Position numbers and translations under genes: made by a program. Under the pieces are notes generated by a model, which did no database searches, was not told the origin of the DNA, and saw only the letters and a list, made by a program, of their open reading frames with translations. DNA of 64,000 nt, from contig MWJO01000001.1 of the NCBI GenBank assembly GCA_002027195.1, positions 149,533 through 213,532 on the forward strand, written 5' to 3'. Positions 37,181 to 47,286 of the stretch are shown in pieces. The DNA is from Streptomyces sp. GKU 895. Lineage in GTDB: Bacteria; Actinomycetota; Actinomycetes; Streptomycetales; Streptomycetaceae. The number at the start of each line of letters is the position of its first letter. Within the stretch, counting starts at the first letter, position 1.

Positions 37181-37804
37181 ATGGGCACGCCCGTCGTCCT
37201 GGTGCACTGCCTGCTGACGCTGTTGTTCACGGCGCTGCTCCTGCCCGGGCTGGCGCGGTGCGTCGGGCCACCCCCGGCCGGGTTGGGTGCCCGGGTGGAC
37301 CGGCTGCTGGCCGCCGCCATGGCCGCGTCCATGGCGGCGATGCCCTGGGTCGACGTCCCCGCGGGGCCCGCTGCCGTCGCCAGCGGTTTCTTCACCGTCG
37401 GCGCGGTGTGGTTTCTCCTGCCGGTCGGCCGCCGCCGGGAGGCCGCGGGGACGGCGACGATGGCTCACAGGGTGCCGCACGCGGCCGGTCTGGCCGCGAT
37501 GGCCTGGATGCTGCGTGTGCCGCACATCGGCACCGGTGCGGCACACGCACACCAGGGGGCTGCTGCCCGCCCCACCGGCCCCGACGCTTCGGGTGCCGGC
37601 GTCCCCCTCGGCGGCTCCGTGATCACTCTGTCGCTGGCGTTCTGCCTGCTGGCGTACGCGCTGTGGTCCCTGAACCGCCCCATGCCCGCGCTGCGGTCGG
37701 CCGTGAGCGCGGCGCGCCATGCCGCGGCGGCGACGCCGTCACGGCACGTGGGTGAAGGGGCGATGGCGCTCGGGACGGCCGTGATGCTGGTCCTGCCCCA
37801 CTGA
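37181..37804 (+). CDS. DUF5134 membrane protein
   Basis: 207 residues with about five hydrophobic helices: LVHCLLTLLFTALLL at the N-terminus, one around AAMAASMAAMP, then VASGFFTVGAVWFLLP, HAAGLAAMAWML and ITLSLAFCLLAYALW. This matches the actinobacterial DUF5134 family, unknown function. Coupling to a metal-binding-type cupin suggests a shared membrane redox or metal role. Confidence 0.7.
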   Translation: MGTPVVLVHCLLTLLFTALLLPGLARCVGPPPAGLGARVDRLLAAAMAASMAAMPWVDVPAGPAAVASGFFTVGAVWFLLPVGRRREAAGTATMAHRVPHAAGLAAMAWMLRVPHIGTGAAHAHQGAAARPTGPDASGAGVPLGGSVITLSLAFCLLAYALWSLNRPMPALRSAVSAARHAAAATPSRHVGEGAMALGTAVMLVLPH

Positions 37805-37849
37805 GCACGCGTAACGAGAAAAGGGCACGCGCCTGGGCACGCCGAAGGC

Positions 37850-37892
37850 GCGAGGGTCCGCGGTCATGTGCTGAGTGACCGCGGGCCCTCGC
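37850..37892. terminator. bidirectional hairpin terminator
   Basis: Arms 37850-37866 and 37876-37892 form a 17-bp stem with one imperfect pair and a 9-nt loop, between the convergent DUF5134 and LuxC-like genes. Confidence 0.75.
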
Positions 37893-37977
37893 CCCGGACG
37901 GCCGGCGCGACGGTAGTCGCCCTGCCGAGGGGCGGATGCCGCTCACAGCGGCCCCGCCCCGAGGAGGTGAGCGCCGT

Positions 37978-39372
37978 TCAGGACGGGCCCTCGTACACCG
38001 CCTTGCTCCGCATCAGGAAGTCGGAGAGATAGCTGTCGTGGGGGACACCCGGCGCCATCCAGTGGGTCGGTTGATCGCCGAAGTACACGTTGGTGATGCT
38101 GGGCTCCGCGAACAGGGACTCCCACAGGTCCCGGTCCCGGGTCAGCGCCGCCAGCACGAGCGTGTCGCGCAGCGGCGCCATGCCGTCCGCGCGGGTCCAG
38201 GGGGCGATCCACACGCAGGGGAAGGGCAGTTCGGTGCGCAGTTGAGGCGCTCGGGCGCTCGTGGTCTGGTGCACGGCGGGGCGCAGTACGGCGCTGCCGT
38301 CTCCGAGGTCGTCGGCGATCCCGTCGCCGCCGAGCCAGGCGTGCGTCCCGGCCGCCACCGTTTTCAGATACGCGCTCAAGGCGCGAGCCCGCCCCTGTGG
38401 GCACACCGGCAGACGGGCCCTCTCGTCCTGCGGGGGAAGGCTGGGCAGGACGGCCAGACGTGCCGCGAGGGCTTCGGCGAGCGGGGCTGGGTCGCCCTCG
38501 ACGAGGATGGCGGTGGCATTGACGCACGCGGTGCCGCCCTCGCCGGCGACGGACGCGACGAGGGCATCGAGATGGTCACGCCAGTCGGTGTCCGCGGTGA
38601 CGAGGATCTTCGACCGTCCCGGACCCTGCGGCAGGATCCGGGCGTCGTGCGCGTATTTGGTCACCACTTCGTCGCCGCCGTAGACCACGGCCCGGTCCGC
38701 GCCGCGGACGAGCGTGTCGGCGGTCGCGTGGTCGGTGGGCAGCAGCATCAGCTGGTCATCCCGGATTCCCGCTTGCCGCAGTGCCGCGACGAGCCGGTAG
38801 GGGGTGAAGGGCTCGCGCCGGGAGGGGCGCACGGCGACGCGGTAACCCAGCGCCAGCGCCTCCAGCCATACGCGGTGTACACCGGGGTGGTTGCCGGACG
38901 CGTTGACGACGAACACGTCGCCCTGGCGCGCCCACACGGTGTGCGTCTGATGCAGGGCGGGATCGCTGAGGTCGCGGGCGGCGCCGCGTGGCCTGCCACG
39001 GTCGGCGGACGTGGCGGCGTGCCGTACGAAATGCGCCGTGCCCCGTGTCGTGGCGCGCACCACGGCCAGCGGTGTGCCGGAGGCCCGGCTCACGAGACGC
39101 TCGTACTCCCGGACGCTCAAACCCCCCACGGTGCCTGCGGCGAAGACCTCCCCGGCGGTGGCGAACACGGTCTCCAAGTCGGCCGCGGCGATCGGCGGCG
39201 CTTGGCGCAGGGCGTCGATCGACCGAGCCACATAGAGCGGGGGAACCAGACTCAGCCGTGCGATCGGGGCACCGGACACGTCGGTCACCGTGCTCGGTAC
39301 ACGCGTGCGGTAGCTGCCCCGTGGGCCCAGCGCGTCGAGGTGCAGCGGCTTGGTGGTCGGTACGGGGGCCAT
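37978..39372 (-). CDS. acyl-CoA reductase (LuxC-like)
   Basis: 464 residues of the aldehyde dehydrogenase superfamily, LuxC branch. Cofactor-binding VVNASGNHPG, VVYGGDEVV and a catalytic cysteine in GEGGTACVNATAILVE (about residue 290) are seen. LuxC enzymes reduce activated fatty acyl groups to aldehydes with NADPH. The start codon overlaps the stop of the LuxE-like gene by one base, so the two are translationally coupled. Luciferase genes are absent, so the aldehyde must serve another purpose. Confidence 0.8.
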   Translation of the reverse strand: MAPVPTTKPLHLDALGPRGSYRTRVPSTVTDVSGAPIARLSLVPPLYVARSIDALRQAPPIAAADLETVFATAGEVFAAGTVGGLSVREYERLVSRASGTPLAVVRATTRGTAHFVRHAATSADRGRPRGAARDLSDPALHQTHTVWARQGDVFVVNASGNHPGVHRVWLEALALGYRVAVRPSRREPFTPYRLVAALRQAGIRDDQLMLLPTDHATADTLVRGADRAVVYGGDEVVTKYAHDARILPQGPGRSKILVTADTDWRDHLDALVASVAGEGGTACVNATAILVEGDPAPLAEALAARLAVLPSLPPQDERARLPVCPQGRARALSAYLKTVAAGTHAWLGGDGIADDLGDGSAVLRPAVHQTTSARAPQLRTELPFPCVWIAPWTRADGMAPLRDTLVLAALTRDRDLWESLFAEPSITNVYFGDQPTHWMAPGVPHDSYLSDFLMRSKAVYEGPS

Positions 39373-40472
39373 CAGTAGACACCCTCGATGACCGTCTCAC
39401 CCTCGACCGCAGGCACCGGCGCGACGTCGGCGACCGCGTCCCCGGCGTGGCCGCCGGCCGGGCGGACCCGCAACGCGGTGTCCCGCTCCCGGTTGTTGGG
39501 GATCAGCATGGACTTGCTGACGTGGCTCAGCACCACCTGACCGCGTTCGCCCTCCGCCACCTGTTGCCCGGTGTCGGGATCCACGACCCTCAGAAAGACG
39601 TACGGCGAGACCGGGTCGAACACACACGGCTCCGACGCCGTGGGCCCCACCCGTTCCAGAAGCGCGGTGAGCATCATGGTGTTGCCGTACATGCCGATCA
39701 CCGGCACGTCGGGAAACACCTCGGTCTGCAACAGGTCCCGGGTGTCGGGGTCCATGTGGGTGCCGCCCCAGATGATCGCCTGTGCTCCGCCGTTGATGAC
39801 CTCCACGAGGTCGTTGTCCAGGGCGAAGCGCTCCAGCATCGGGGTGGTGGCGGCTATGACACCGATGTCCTGGCCGAGAAGGATGCGCCGGCACTGGTCC
39901 ACGAGATGCCTGGTGTAGGCGTCGACCTCGTCGCGACGCCCCGCGGCGACGAGCTTCTTGACCCAGCGGGGATCCATGTCGACCCCCAGCCCGGGGCTGC
40001 CGAGACTTGACGCGGCCCGTTGCAGCACATCGCCCACGAGGTGCGGGCCGGTCGGTGCCACGGTCAGCCATAGTGCGCCGACGGGCAGTCCGTGGTCCCG
40101 GAGCCGGCGGGTCACTTGCTCGCTGCCGTGCCGCGCCCAGTCGTCCATCTGCACGACCCGCTTGGGTGCCCCGGTCGTGCCGCCGCTTTCGAACACATGC
40201 AGCGGTCGGGCCCGCGGACCGTAGCCGCGGGGCACAAGATCGGACACCCGCACATCGCGCAGCTCGTTCGTCAGATCGGGAAAGAGCGCCAGGTCCGCCA
40301 CGCCTTTGACGTCGTGGCAAGGGTCGAAACCGAGCCGGTCGACCCGGTCCAGCCAGTACCGGGACCCCGTCTCGGGAGTGAAATGCCACCGCATGGCCGC
40401 CCTGACGTACTCGTCGGGGTCCACCCCGTCGAAGGGGCCGGCGTCCAGAACGGTCATTGAGCCGAACGGCAT
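39372..40472 (-). CDS. acyl-protein synthetase LuxE-like adenylate-forming enzyme
   Basis: 366 residues. An adenylate-forming P-loop is seen in FESGGTTGAPKRVV, with later GGTHMDPDTRDLL and GMYGNTMMLTALLERVG segments as in LuxE and phenylacetate-CoA ligase-like enzymes. It would activate a carboxylic acid as an acyl-adenylate and hand it to the reductase encoded next. ATG 40472 has AAGGCGG upstream. A perfect ECF promoter lies 92 bp upstream. Confidence 0.8.
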   Translation of the reverse strand: MPFGSMTVLDAGPFDGVDPDEYVRAAMRWHFTPETGSRYWLDRVDRLGFDPCHDVKGVADLALFPDLTNELRDVRVSDLVPRGYGPRARPLHVFESGGTTGAPKRVVQMDDWARHGSEQVTRRLRDHGLPVGALWLTVAPTGPHLVGDVLQRAASSLGSPGLGVDMDPRWVKKLVAAGRRDEVDAYTRHLVDQCRRILLGQDIGVIAATTPMLERFALDNDLVEVINGGAQAIIWGGTHMDPDTRDLLQTEVFPDVPVIGMYGNTMMLTALLERVGPTASEPCVFDPVSPYVFLRVVDPDTGQQVAEGERGQVVLSHVSKSMLIPNNRERDTALRVRPAGGHAGDAVADVAPVPAVEGETVIEGVY

Positions 40473-40563
40473 GGAACCGCCTTTCTCGAAGTCGCTGAGG
40501 GCGGACGCGTGAGACCCGCGCGTCCCGGGCGGCCGCGCGGGCCCGACCCGCTCTCGCAGAGAA

Positions 40564-40590
40564 GACCGAGGGGCGATGGCGGCTGTGACA
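40564..40590 (-). promoter_or_regulatory. ECF41-type promoter of the LuxE/LuxC operon
   Basis: TGTCACA-N16-GGTC on the minus strand, ~82-nt leader. Confidence 0.8.
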
Positions 40591-40630
40591 GTCCCTCGGA
40601 AAACGTGGCCGCCCCCTGGCAGCGGCACAC

Positions 40631-40657
40631 CGTCACAACGACCCGTGTCACCCGGTC
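40631..40657 (+). promoter_or_regulatory. ECF41-type promoter (CGTCACA variant) of the GNAT gene
   Basis: CGTCACA-N16-GGTC, divergent from the LuxE promoter with 40 bp between the two -35 elements. Confidence 0.65.
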
Positions 40658-40704
40658 TGATGACTGGGCAACAGGCGACCGGCGGTGTGCCGAGGGAGAG
40701 GGAC

Positions 40705-41235
40705 ATGCGACAGGGACTGCGGATCGTGCGTGTTGACCAGGACGACGAGCCCCGTGTGGCCGCTCTGCACCGCCGGTGCTCCGCCGCCGCCCGATGGCGC
40801 CGCTACCACCGTGCCATGGGCGACCCCGTCACCTACCTGGGGCCGCTGTTGTCCCGACCCCACTCGGTTCACCTGGCGGTGCAGGACTCGCTGGAGCGGC
40901 TCGTCGCGATCGGGCATCTGCTGCCGGACGACGGGGACGCTGAGGCAGCGCTGCTGGTGGAGGACGCATGGCAGAACAAGGGGCTGGGCACCCGGCTCCT
41001 GGGAGAACTTGGCCGGTTCGCCGTCGTGTTGGGCGTAGGTGAGGTCTACGGCCTGATCCACCCCGACGACGCCCGCATGGCGGCGATCCTGCACCGCGCC
41101 GGCGTTCCGATGCGCACGGTTCCGGATACGGGCAGTGCGTCGACGGTCCGGGCCCGGACGCGGGACATCGGCCTCGCCCTCGCCCGCCCGTCAACGCGAG
41201 AGCACTTTTTCGAAGACGCGTTGCCTACTTGCTGA
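40705..41235 (+). CDS. GNAT family N-acetyltransferase
   Basis: 176 residues. The acetyl-CoA-binding motif A is visible as LLVEDAWQNKGLGTRLLGEL (Q-x-x-G-x-G variant, about residues 82-100), followed by VYGLIHPDDARMAAILHRAGV. Such proteins acetylate amines, often regulatory lysines or small molecules; the target is unknown. GGGAGAGG precedes ATG 40705. Confidence 0.8.
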   Translation: MRQGLRIVRVDQDDEPRVAALHRRCSAAARWRRYHRAMGDPVTYLGPLLSRPHSVHLAVQDSLERLVAIGHLLPDDGDAEAALLVEDAWQNKGLGTRLLGELGRFAVVLGVGEVYGLIHPDDARMAAILHRAGVPMRTVPDTGSASTVRARTRDIGLALARPSTREHFFEDALPTC

Positions 41236-41277
41236 ACTCGCACAGTGTGAGAGATGTGACAACATTGGCTGAGATAG

Positions 41278-42357
<1,080 letters not shown>

Positions 42358-42396
42358 TCGCGTCGGTCGGCACGGAACGGAACCGGTGACGGTCTC

Positions 42397-43214
42397 ATGA
42401 CGACACTGCACGTCACTCTGCTCGGCGGGCTCCGCGAGATAGCCGCCGTACCCCTGTCCGCGGCGGAAGCCGCGCACGGCACGCGGTCGCCGCGCCGCTT
42501 CGCCCTGGAACTTCGCGTGCCGCATGAACGGCATGCCGCACTGGATGCCGAACTGCGGGCCGCCGCCGCGCCCGACGGCACGTACCTGCAAGGCACCGAC
42601 GCGAGGTGGCGTGTGGTGGAGGGCTGGACCGTCGTGGCCAATGGCCCGCGGACCGGGATCCACGGTACCGGGTGGAGATCGAGGAGGTGGAGGACGCCGC
42701 GCGGGCCGTCAGCCGAGCGGAAGGCGAGGGCGCGTCAGCCGAGGCGGGCACGTTGCCCGCCGGCGAGAGCGCCGATGCCTTGCAGCTCAAACTGGCCGTT
42801 CTGGTACTGCCCGTCTCGGACGTCGACCGGGCGAAGTCGTTCTACGAGGCTGTCGGATTCCGGCTCGATGCCGACCACGCCATCGATGCCTCCTACCGCG
42901 TGGTGCACATGACGCCCCCAGGATCGGCGTGCTCGATCCTGTTCGGGACCGGAGTCACCACGGCTGCTCCGGGCTCGGTGCGGGGCCTGCACCTCGTCGT
43001 CTCCGACATCGAGCGGGCCTGCCAGGAACTGGCCGCGAGGGGCGTGGCGACCGGCGAGATCTTCCATGACACCAGCGGTGTGTTCCACCGCAGCACCGAT
43101 GAGAAGCGGATCGTGGGACCCGACCCGCAGCGCCGTGACTATCACTCCTACGCCGAGTTCAGCGACCCGGACGGCAACGAGTGGGTGCTTCAGGAGGTGC
43201 CGGCGCGGGGCTGA
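42397..43214 (+). pseudogene. VOC/glyoxalase-family protein with novel N-terminal domain, one frameshift
   Basis: Two frames overlap. ATG 42397 opens an ~90-residue unrecognised domain (VTLLGGLREIAAVPL, GWTVVANGPRTGI). One base restored near 42665 (CAC-CGG) continues into YRVEIEEVEDAARAV and then a VOC domain (VLVLPVSDVDRAKSFYEAVGF, HSYAEFSDPDGNEWVLQEV) with the usual paired metal positions. The whole would be 272 residues. Alternatively a VOC-only protein starts downstream, but no good start codon is present. It follows ilvC by 39 bp, so possibly the same transcript. Confidence 0.65.
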
Positions 43215-43230
43215 GAGGCCTGTGCGGTGT

Positions 43231-43467
43231 TCAACCGTGGTGGGGGGCGTCGTCCGGGGGGCCGAGGCGACGCTCACCTCCGCCGTGTGTCGTCGCCGTG
43301 CCGCGCAGGGTCTGGAGGGACTCGGCGATCGACGCGATACGAGCGTTCACGGCGTGCACGGCCTCGCGGAGTTGGCGCAGCCGCCCTTCGAGAGCGGTCG
43401 CCTCGGCCGTGAGCGCCGCCGCGACGGTGGCGGGGTCCGCCTGAAGATCAACGCTATGGGACATCAT
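43231..43467 (-). CDS. small coiled-coil protein
   Basis: 78 residues. The centre (about 14-54) is a heptad-rich helix (ATALEGRLRQLREAVHAVNARIASI). It is paralogous to the 80-residue protein at 58827-59069 (AVLEGRLEVLREAIDEVDARIQSV). No known domain. GAGGAGG precedes tandem ATGs at 43467/43464. A perfect ECF promoter gives a ~33-nt leader. Two copies in one regulon suggest a dedicated structural or regulatory accessory. Confidence 0.7.
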   Translation of the reverse strand: MMSHSVDLQADPATVAAALTAEATALEGRLRQLREAVHAVNARIASIAESLQTLRGTATTHGGGERRLGPPDDAPHHG

Positions 43468-43509
43468 CCCGGTCCTCCTCGGATCGTGTCGGACACCAAT
43501 CCCCGTACT

Positions 43510-43536
43510 GACCGGACAGCGGGCGCGCTTGTGACA
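43510..43536 (-). promoter_or_regulatory. ECF41-type promoter of the small coiled-coil gene
   Basis: TGTCACA-N16-GGTC on the minus strand. Confidence 0.75.
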
Positions 43537-43596
43537 GCCGCAGGCGTCGACCCCACAGTGGCGCGGCTGGCAGGCCGTGGCTGACGCGGCCTGAGT

Positions 43597-43854
43597 TCAG
43601 CAGGCTTCCAGGACGAAGTCGCCCAGGATGTGCTGTCGGATGCGCTGCACCTCGGCGCGATCGGGTTCCACGGGCACGTCGCCGCGGGCGGCCCGCTCTT
43701 TGGCGCTGTCGGCCCGGCGCACCGCCGCGCACAGGGCTTCGGCGCTGTCCGGCGCCTCGCTCACGACGTAGTACAGCCAGACGATCCTGGAGCCGTCCGA
43801 ACGGCACGGCAGCCCGACCAGCCAGGTGCGGGAGTCTCCGGGAGTGCTGAACAT
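43597..43854 (-). CDS. small hypothetical protein
   Basis: 85 residues, no recognised family. It begins with a short beta-rich part (WLVGLPCRSDGSRIVWLYYVV) and continues as a charged amphipathic helix (AEALCAAVRRADSAKERAA). ATG 43854 has AGAGATGAGA upstream. A possible ECF-type promoter with a 17-nt spacer precedes it. It is between a coiled-coil gene and a phosphatase gene of the same regulon. Confidence 0.55.
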   Translation of the reverse strand: MFSTPGDSRTWLVGLPCRSDGSRIVWLYYVVSEAPDSAEALCAAVRRADSAKERAARGDVPVEPDRAEVQRIRQHILGDFVLEAC

Positions 43855-43936
43855 GAGGTCTCATCTCTGATCCCTGCCGGCGGCGATGACGGCACATCGG
43901 GTGGAACTCCGCGAGGAGTTCCGCCTCTTCTTCGTT

Positions 43937-43964
43937 GACCGGACAGCGCCCCCGGTTCGTGACA
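43937..43964 (-). promoter_or_regulatory. possible ECF41-type promoter with 17-nt spacer
   Basis: TGTCACG-N17-GGTC on the minus strand: one mismatch and one extra spacer base compared with the other copies. Confidence 0.35.
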
Positions 43965-44028
43965 GCAAACCGGACTGCCGCAGCTATCCCCCCAACTGCC
44001 GCGTCCGGGCCCACGGTGGGGATCTTGG

Positions 44029-44055
44029 TGTCACAGATACGTGTGCGTCCCTGTC
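44029..44055 (+). promoter_or_regulatory. ECF41-type promoter of the SpoIIE-type phosphatase
   Basis: TGTCACA-N16-TGTC; ~100 nt to the phosphatase ATG. Confidence 0.7.
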
Positions 44056-44093
44056 TCATGAGCGAAGAGATCGGGCCAGGCAGGAGAAAAAGG

Positions 44094-44168
44094 GTGCGCG
44101 TTACCGAGCCGCCGACACTCGTGCGTGGAGCCGCCATCGCTACTCGCCGCACGAGAGACCACACATGA
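44094..44168 (+). CDS. possible 24-residue leader peptide coupled to the phosphatase gene
   Basis: A GTG at 44094 with AGGAG eight bases upstream opens a 24-codon frame whose stop overlaps the phosphatase ATG as ATGA. Composition is arginine-rich (ATRRTRDH). It may only serve translational coupling; it could also be chance. Confidence 0.3.
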   Translation: MRVTEPPTLVRGAAIATRRTRDHT

Positions 44169-45403
44169 GCATCTCCCTTCCGCGGCCGGACGTTCCGGCC
44201 GCCGATCGCTGTGGAGGACATCGGGCTCGCGAGGTCCGCCCCCGTGGGGCTGTCTCCTTCTGCCGCGACCTCCGAGTGGTTCTGCTGTCGCAGGACGAAC
44301 AGGACGCGGTCCACGTCCGGCGGCTGCTACCGGACCGGCTGGCCGATGCGCTGGTCTGGCACACGAGTGTCGAGGAGGGCTGCCGCGCGTTCGGTACCCA
44401 CGGCCCGCTGTGCGTTCTGGTGGGCAGCACACCGGCCGGAGGGACCTTGGCCGATGTCGTCACGCGGGTACGCCGCCGGGCCCCCGACGCGGCCGTGCTC
44501 GTTCTCGAGGGCACGCATACGTCCCATGCCTTCCGCTCCGTGGCAAGTTCGGTGCAGGGCCGGGCCGATCACCGGCACAGCGCCCCCGGCGAGTTCTGCC
44601 GGAACATCTGGGTGGCTCTGCAACGTGCCCTCGCGGGCCGCACGGTGGCGGGCGAGGAGATCGCGCGGGACAACGCCGTGCTGGAACGAGGCTTGTCGCC
44701 CGACCTGGCGCTGCGGACGGAGGGCTTCACGACCGCCATCCACTACGCGCCGCGCCGCTCGCACGCGTTGCTGGGCGGTGACTTCTGCGATGTGGTGCAC
44801 GGCGACGACGGCAGCGCCCACGTGGTCATGGGCGATGTGTCCGGGCACGGTGCCGCAGCGGCCGCCCTCGGTGTCCATCTGCGCCTGGCATGGCGCACGG
44901 CCGTACTGTGCGGGCGGAGCCAGCTGGAACAACTCCGTCTGCTCGAACGCATCCTGACCGAGGAGCGAGCGGAGGAGGAGGCGTACGCGACCGTGGTGTC
45001 GCTGGTCCTCTCGCCCCACCGCCGCACGTTGCGGATGGTCACCGCCGGCCATCCGGGCTTTCTGTACCGCCACGGGGGAGAGGTCCGTTGGGTGGAGCCG
45101 CCGCCGGGTCTCCCGCTGGGACTCTTCCCCGGGCAAGGGGACTGGTGTGAGAGCGAGATGGCGCTGCTGGACGGGGACGGCGTGGTGCTGTTCACCGACG
45201 GGCTCTACGAAGGTCGTACGGCTGGCGGACGGCTCGGCGAGGAGGGCTTGCTGAGGCTGGCCAGTGGGCTCGCGCATCTGGAGGCGCAGCCGTTCGTCGA
45301 CGCCCTGGTACGTGGCGTGTCGCTGCTGACCGTTCCGTTCGGTGGAATGCGGGACGACGTGGCAGTGCTTCACCTGTCCTGCGACGGAAAGGGCGGGGCC
45401 TGA
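44165..45403 (+). CDS. SpoIIE/RsbU-type PP2C serine phosphatase
   Basis: 412 residues. The first ~150 resemble a degenerate receiver-like domain (LRVVLLSQDEQDAVHVRRLL at its start). The C-terminal PP2C domain has LLGGDFCDVV and HVVMGDVSGHGAAAAALG with metal-binding aspartates, then VTAGHPGFLYRHGG, VLFTDGLYEGR and GMRDDVAVL at the end, the complete RsbU set. Such phosphatases dephosphorylate anti-sigma-factor antagonists, so this links the ECF regulon to partner-switching control. No kinase or antagonist gene is adjacent. Confidence 0.85.
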   Translation: MSISLPRPDVPAADRCGGHRAREVRPRGAVSFCRDLRVVLLSQDEQDAVHVRRLLPDRLADALVWHTSVEEGCRAFGTHGPLCVLVGSTPAGGTLADVVTRVRRRAPDAAVLVLEGTHTSHAFRSVASSVQGRADHRHSAPGEFCRNIWVALQRALAGRTVAGEEIARDNAVLERGLSPDLALRTEGFTTAIHYAPRRSHALLGGDFCDVVHGDDGSAHVVMGDVSGHGAAAAALGVHLRLAWRTAVLCGRSQLEQLRLLERILTEERAEEEAYATVVSLVLSPHRRTLRMVTAGHPGFLYRHGGEVRWVEPPPGLPLGLFPGQGDWCESEMALLDGDGVVLFTDGLYEGRTAGGRLGEEGLLRLASGLAHLEAQPFVDALVRGVSLLTVPFGGMRDDVAVLHLSCDGKGGA

Positions 45404-45475
45404 TGTTCTGCCGACTCGTAGGACCGACCTGCGGGCGACGCCGGTTCTCGCCGGTGCAAGGGGTGGGGACCGGCT

Positions 45476-45499
45476 GGCGGGGCGTCTCAGCGCCCCGCC
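45476..45499. terminator. hairpin between convergent phosphatase and MFS genes
   Basis: Arms 45476-45484 and 45491-45499 (GGCGGGGCG type), 9-bp stem, 6-nt loop; it overlaps the MFS stop codon. Confidence 0.6.
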
Positions 45500-46949
45500 T
45501 GGTCGGGAGCCCGGTGATGGGCGAAGCGCGACACCAGCGGCGGCTCCATCAGCCAGCCGTGCGCCCGGCCGTGCCGTGCGTCAGAGGTGTCCGCAGTCTC
45601 GCGGAGCAGAGCGAATGCTATTGCCGCGCCGATGACCAGTAGACCCGCGCACAGGGGCATGGCCCGGTTGAACGCCGTGTCGAAGGAGTCGGGGGAGCGG
45701 TAGGCGTCCGGGCTCATGCCGACCAGCAGCGGCAGTGCGGCCACCGAGACCAGTCCGGCCGCGCGTGCGGCCGCGTTGTTGATCCCGCTGGCCAGCCCCG
45801 CGTCGGCGGCCTCGACCGATGACAGCAGCGTCACACTCAGCGGAGCGACCATGATGACCATGCCCGTCCCCATCACGAGCAAGGCGGGCAGAACGTCGGC
45901 GAAGTAGGAGGCGTGCGTGCCCACCCGCGCCGTCATCAACATGCCCAGTCCGCACACCACAGGGCCGACGGTGAGCGGGATGCGCGGCCCCAGGCGCTGG
46001 GCGAGCGTCCCGGAACGGGCGGAGAACAACAGCATCAGCACCGTGCTCGGCAACATGGCGGCGCCCGCCGCCAGCGCCGAGTAGCCGGCGACGATCTGCA
46101 ATTGCAGGGCGGTCAGGAAGAAGAACCCGCCCAGCCCGGCGTAGACGCACAGGGTGATCAGGTTGATGGCCGTGAACGGCCGCGACGAGAAGATCGACAG
46201 GGGCATCATCGGGTCGCTGCTGCGCCGCTCCACCATGAGGAATGCGGCACCGGCCGCGATGCCGCCCGCGGCCGAGCCAAGGGCGACTGGCCCGCCGGAA
46301 CGTGCTTCGGTCAGAGCGTAGGTCGCCAGCGCGAGCGTCAGCGCGCCCAGCGCCGCACCGGCTAGGTCGAAGCCCCGCCGGGACGGGGTGCGGGTACCGG
46401 CCGGGTCGGTGGGCTGCTGAGGTCTGCGACGGACTCCGGGACGTGCCGCAGGGCCAGGGGTACGCACAGCAGCGCCGGGGGGATCGTCAGCAGGAACGTC
46501 CAGCGCCAGCCCGGGCCGTCGACGAGCCATCCGCCGAGAAACGGCCCGAGTGCCGCACCGATGCCTCCGAACCCTGACCACAGGCCGATGGCGCGCGGCC
46601 TGTCGTCCGGATGGAAGGAGGCTTCGATGATCACAAGTGAGCCTGGGGTGAGCAGTGCACCGCCGACGCCCTGGAGCGCGCGGGCGGCGATGAGCGTGGT
46701 GGTGTCGGGAGCCAGCCCGCACAGCAGGGACGCCGCAGCGAACCAGACGATTCCCAGGACGAAGATCCGGCGCCGGCCGAAGCGGTCGCCCAGGGAGCCG
46801 CCCAGCAGAATGAGTCCCGCCAGGGTCAGCATGTAGGCGTTCACGGTCCACTGGAGTGCGGCCAGGTCGGCGTCGAAGTCGTCTCCGATGTGCGGCAGCG
46901 CGACGTTGGTGACGGTCGAGCCGAGCAGCACCACACTGGAGCCGAGCAC
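45487..46949 (-). pseudogene. MFS drug transporter (14-helix DHA2 type), one frameshift
   Basis: The first frame (46362-46949) gives the N-terminal half: VALPHIGDDF, WTVNAYMLTLAGLILLGGSLGDRFGRRR (motif A), ALQGVGGALL (motif C region). It breaks after SSPPTRP near 46405, where one C restored in CCACC-GAC continues into FDLAGAALGALTLALATYAL and the remaining helices of the other frame, about 487 residues in total. It is an export pump of the EmrB/QacA class. The start is uncertain; a GTG gives 46949 but coding-like sequence runs further upstream. No ECF promoter. Confidence 0.75.
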
Positions 46950-47286
46950 GGTAGCCAGCAGAGTCCATCGACCACGGGCACTGGCGATGCGGAAAGCAGG
47001 CGCGGGGCGGGGAGGGCATGTCGTCTCCCGGGACAGTGGCCAGGAGGCGGCCGGTGCGTCGTGCCGGGCAGCGGGTGCCGGGGCTTCGGAGGGCGCGCAT
47101 CGCGACGTGCACGGCCCGGGGCGGTGGTTCGCGGGTGGGCTTTGCGTGGGAGCCGGGGCGCTGAGGTTCGTGCTGCGGCGTCGTGCGGATGCGCTGCGGA
47201 AGTGGCCGGGGATCCGTCTCCCGCTCGGTGGGCCGGGGCGAGCGGGAGACGGACGATGGGCGTCCGGCGGGGCCGGAGCGGGAAGG
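46950..47286. other. intergenic region with terminator, no clear gene
   Basis: It holds the possible 5' end of the MFS gene and the hairpin at 47214-47252. Nothing else is recognised. Confidence 0.4.
47214..47252 (-). terminator. terminator of the epimerase/CMD operon
   Basis: Perfect 13-bp stem (47214-47226 with 47240-47252), 13-nt loop, 35 bp beyond the CMD stop. Confidence 0.75.

Noticed and set aside
41250..41265. TGTGACA upstream of ilvC
   Set aside because: It points away from ilvC and lacks a -10 element; ilvC is therefore not listed in the regulon.
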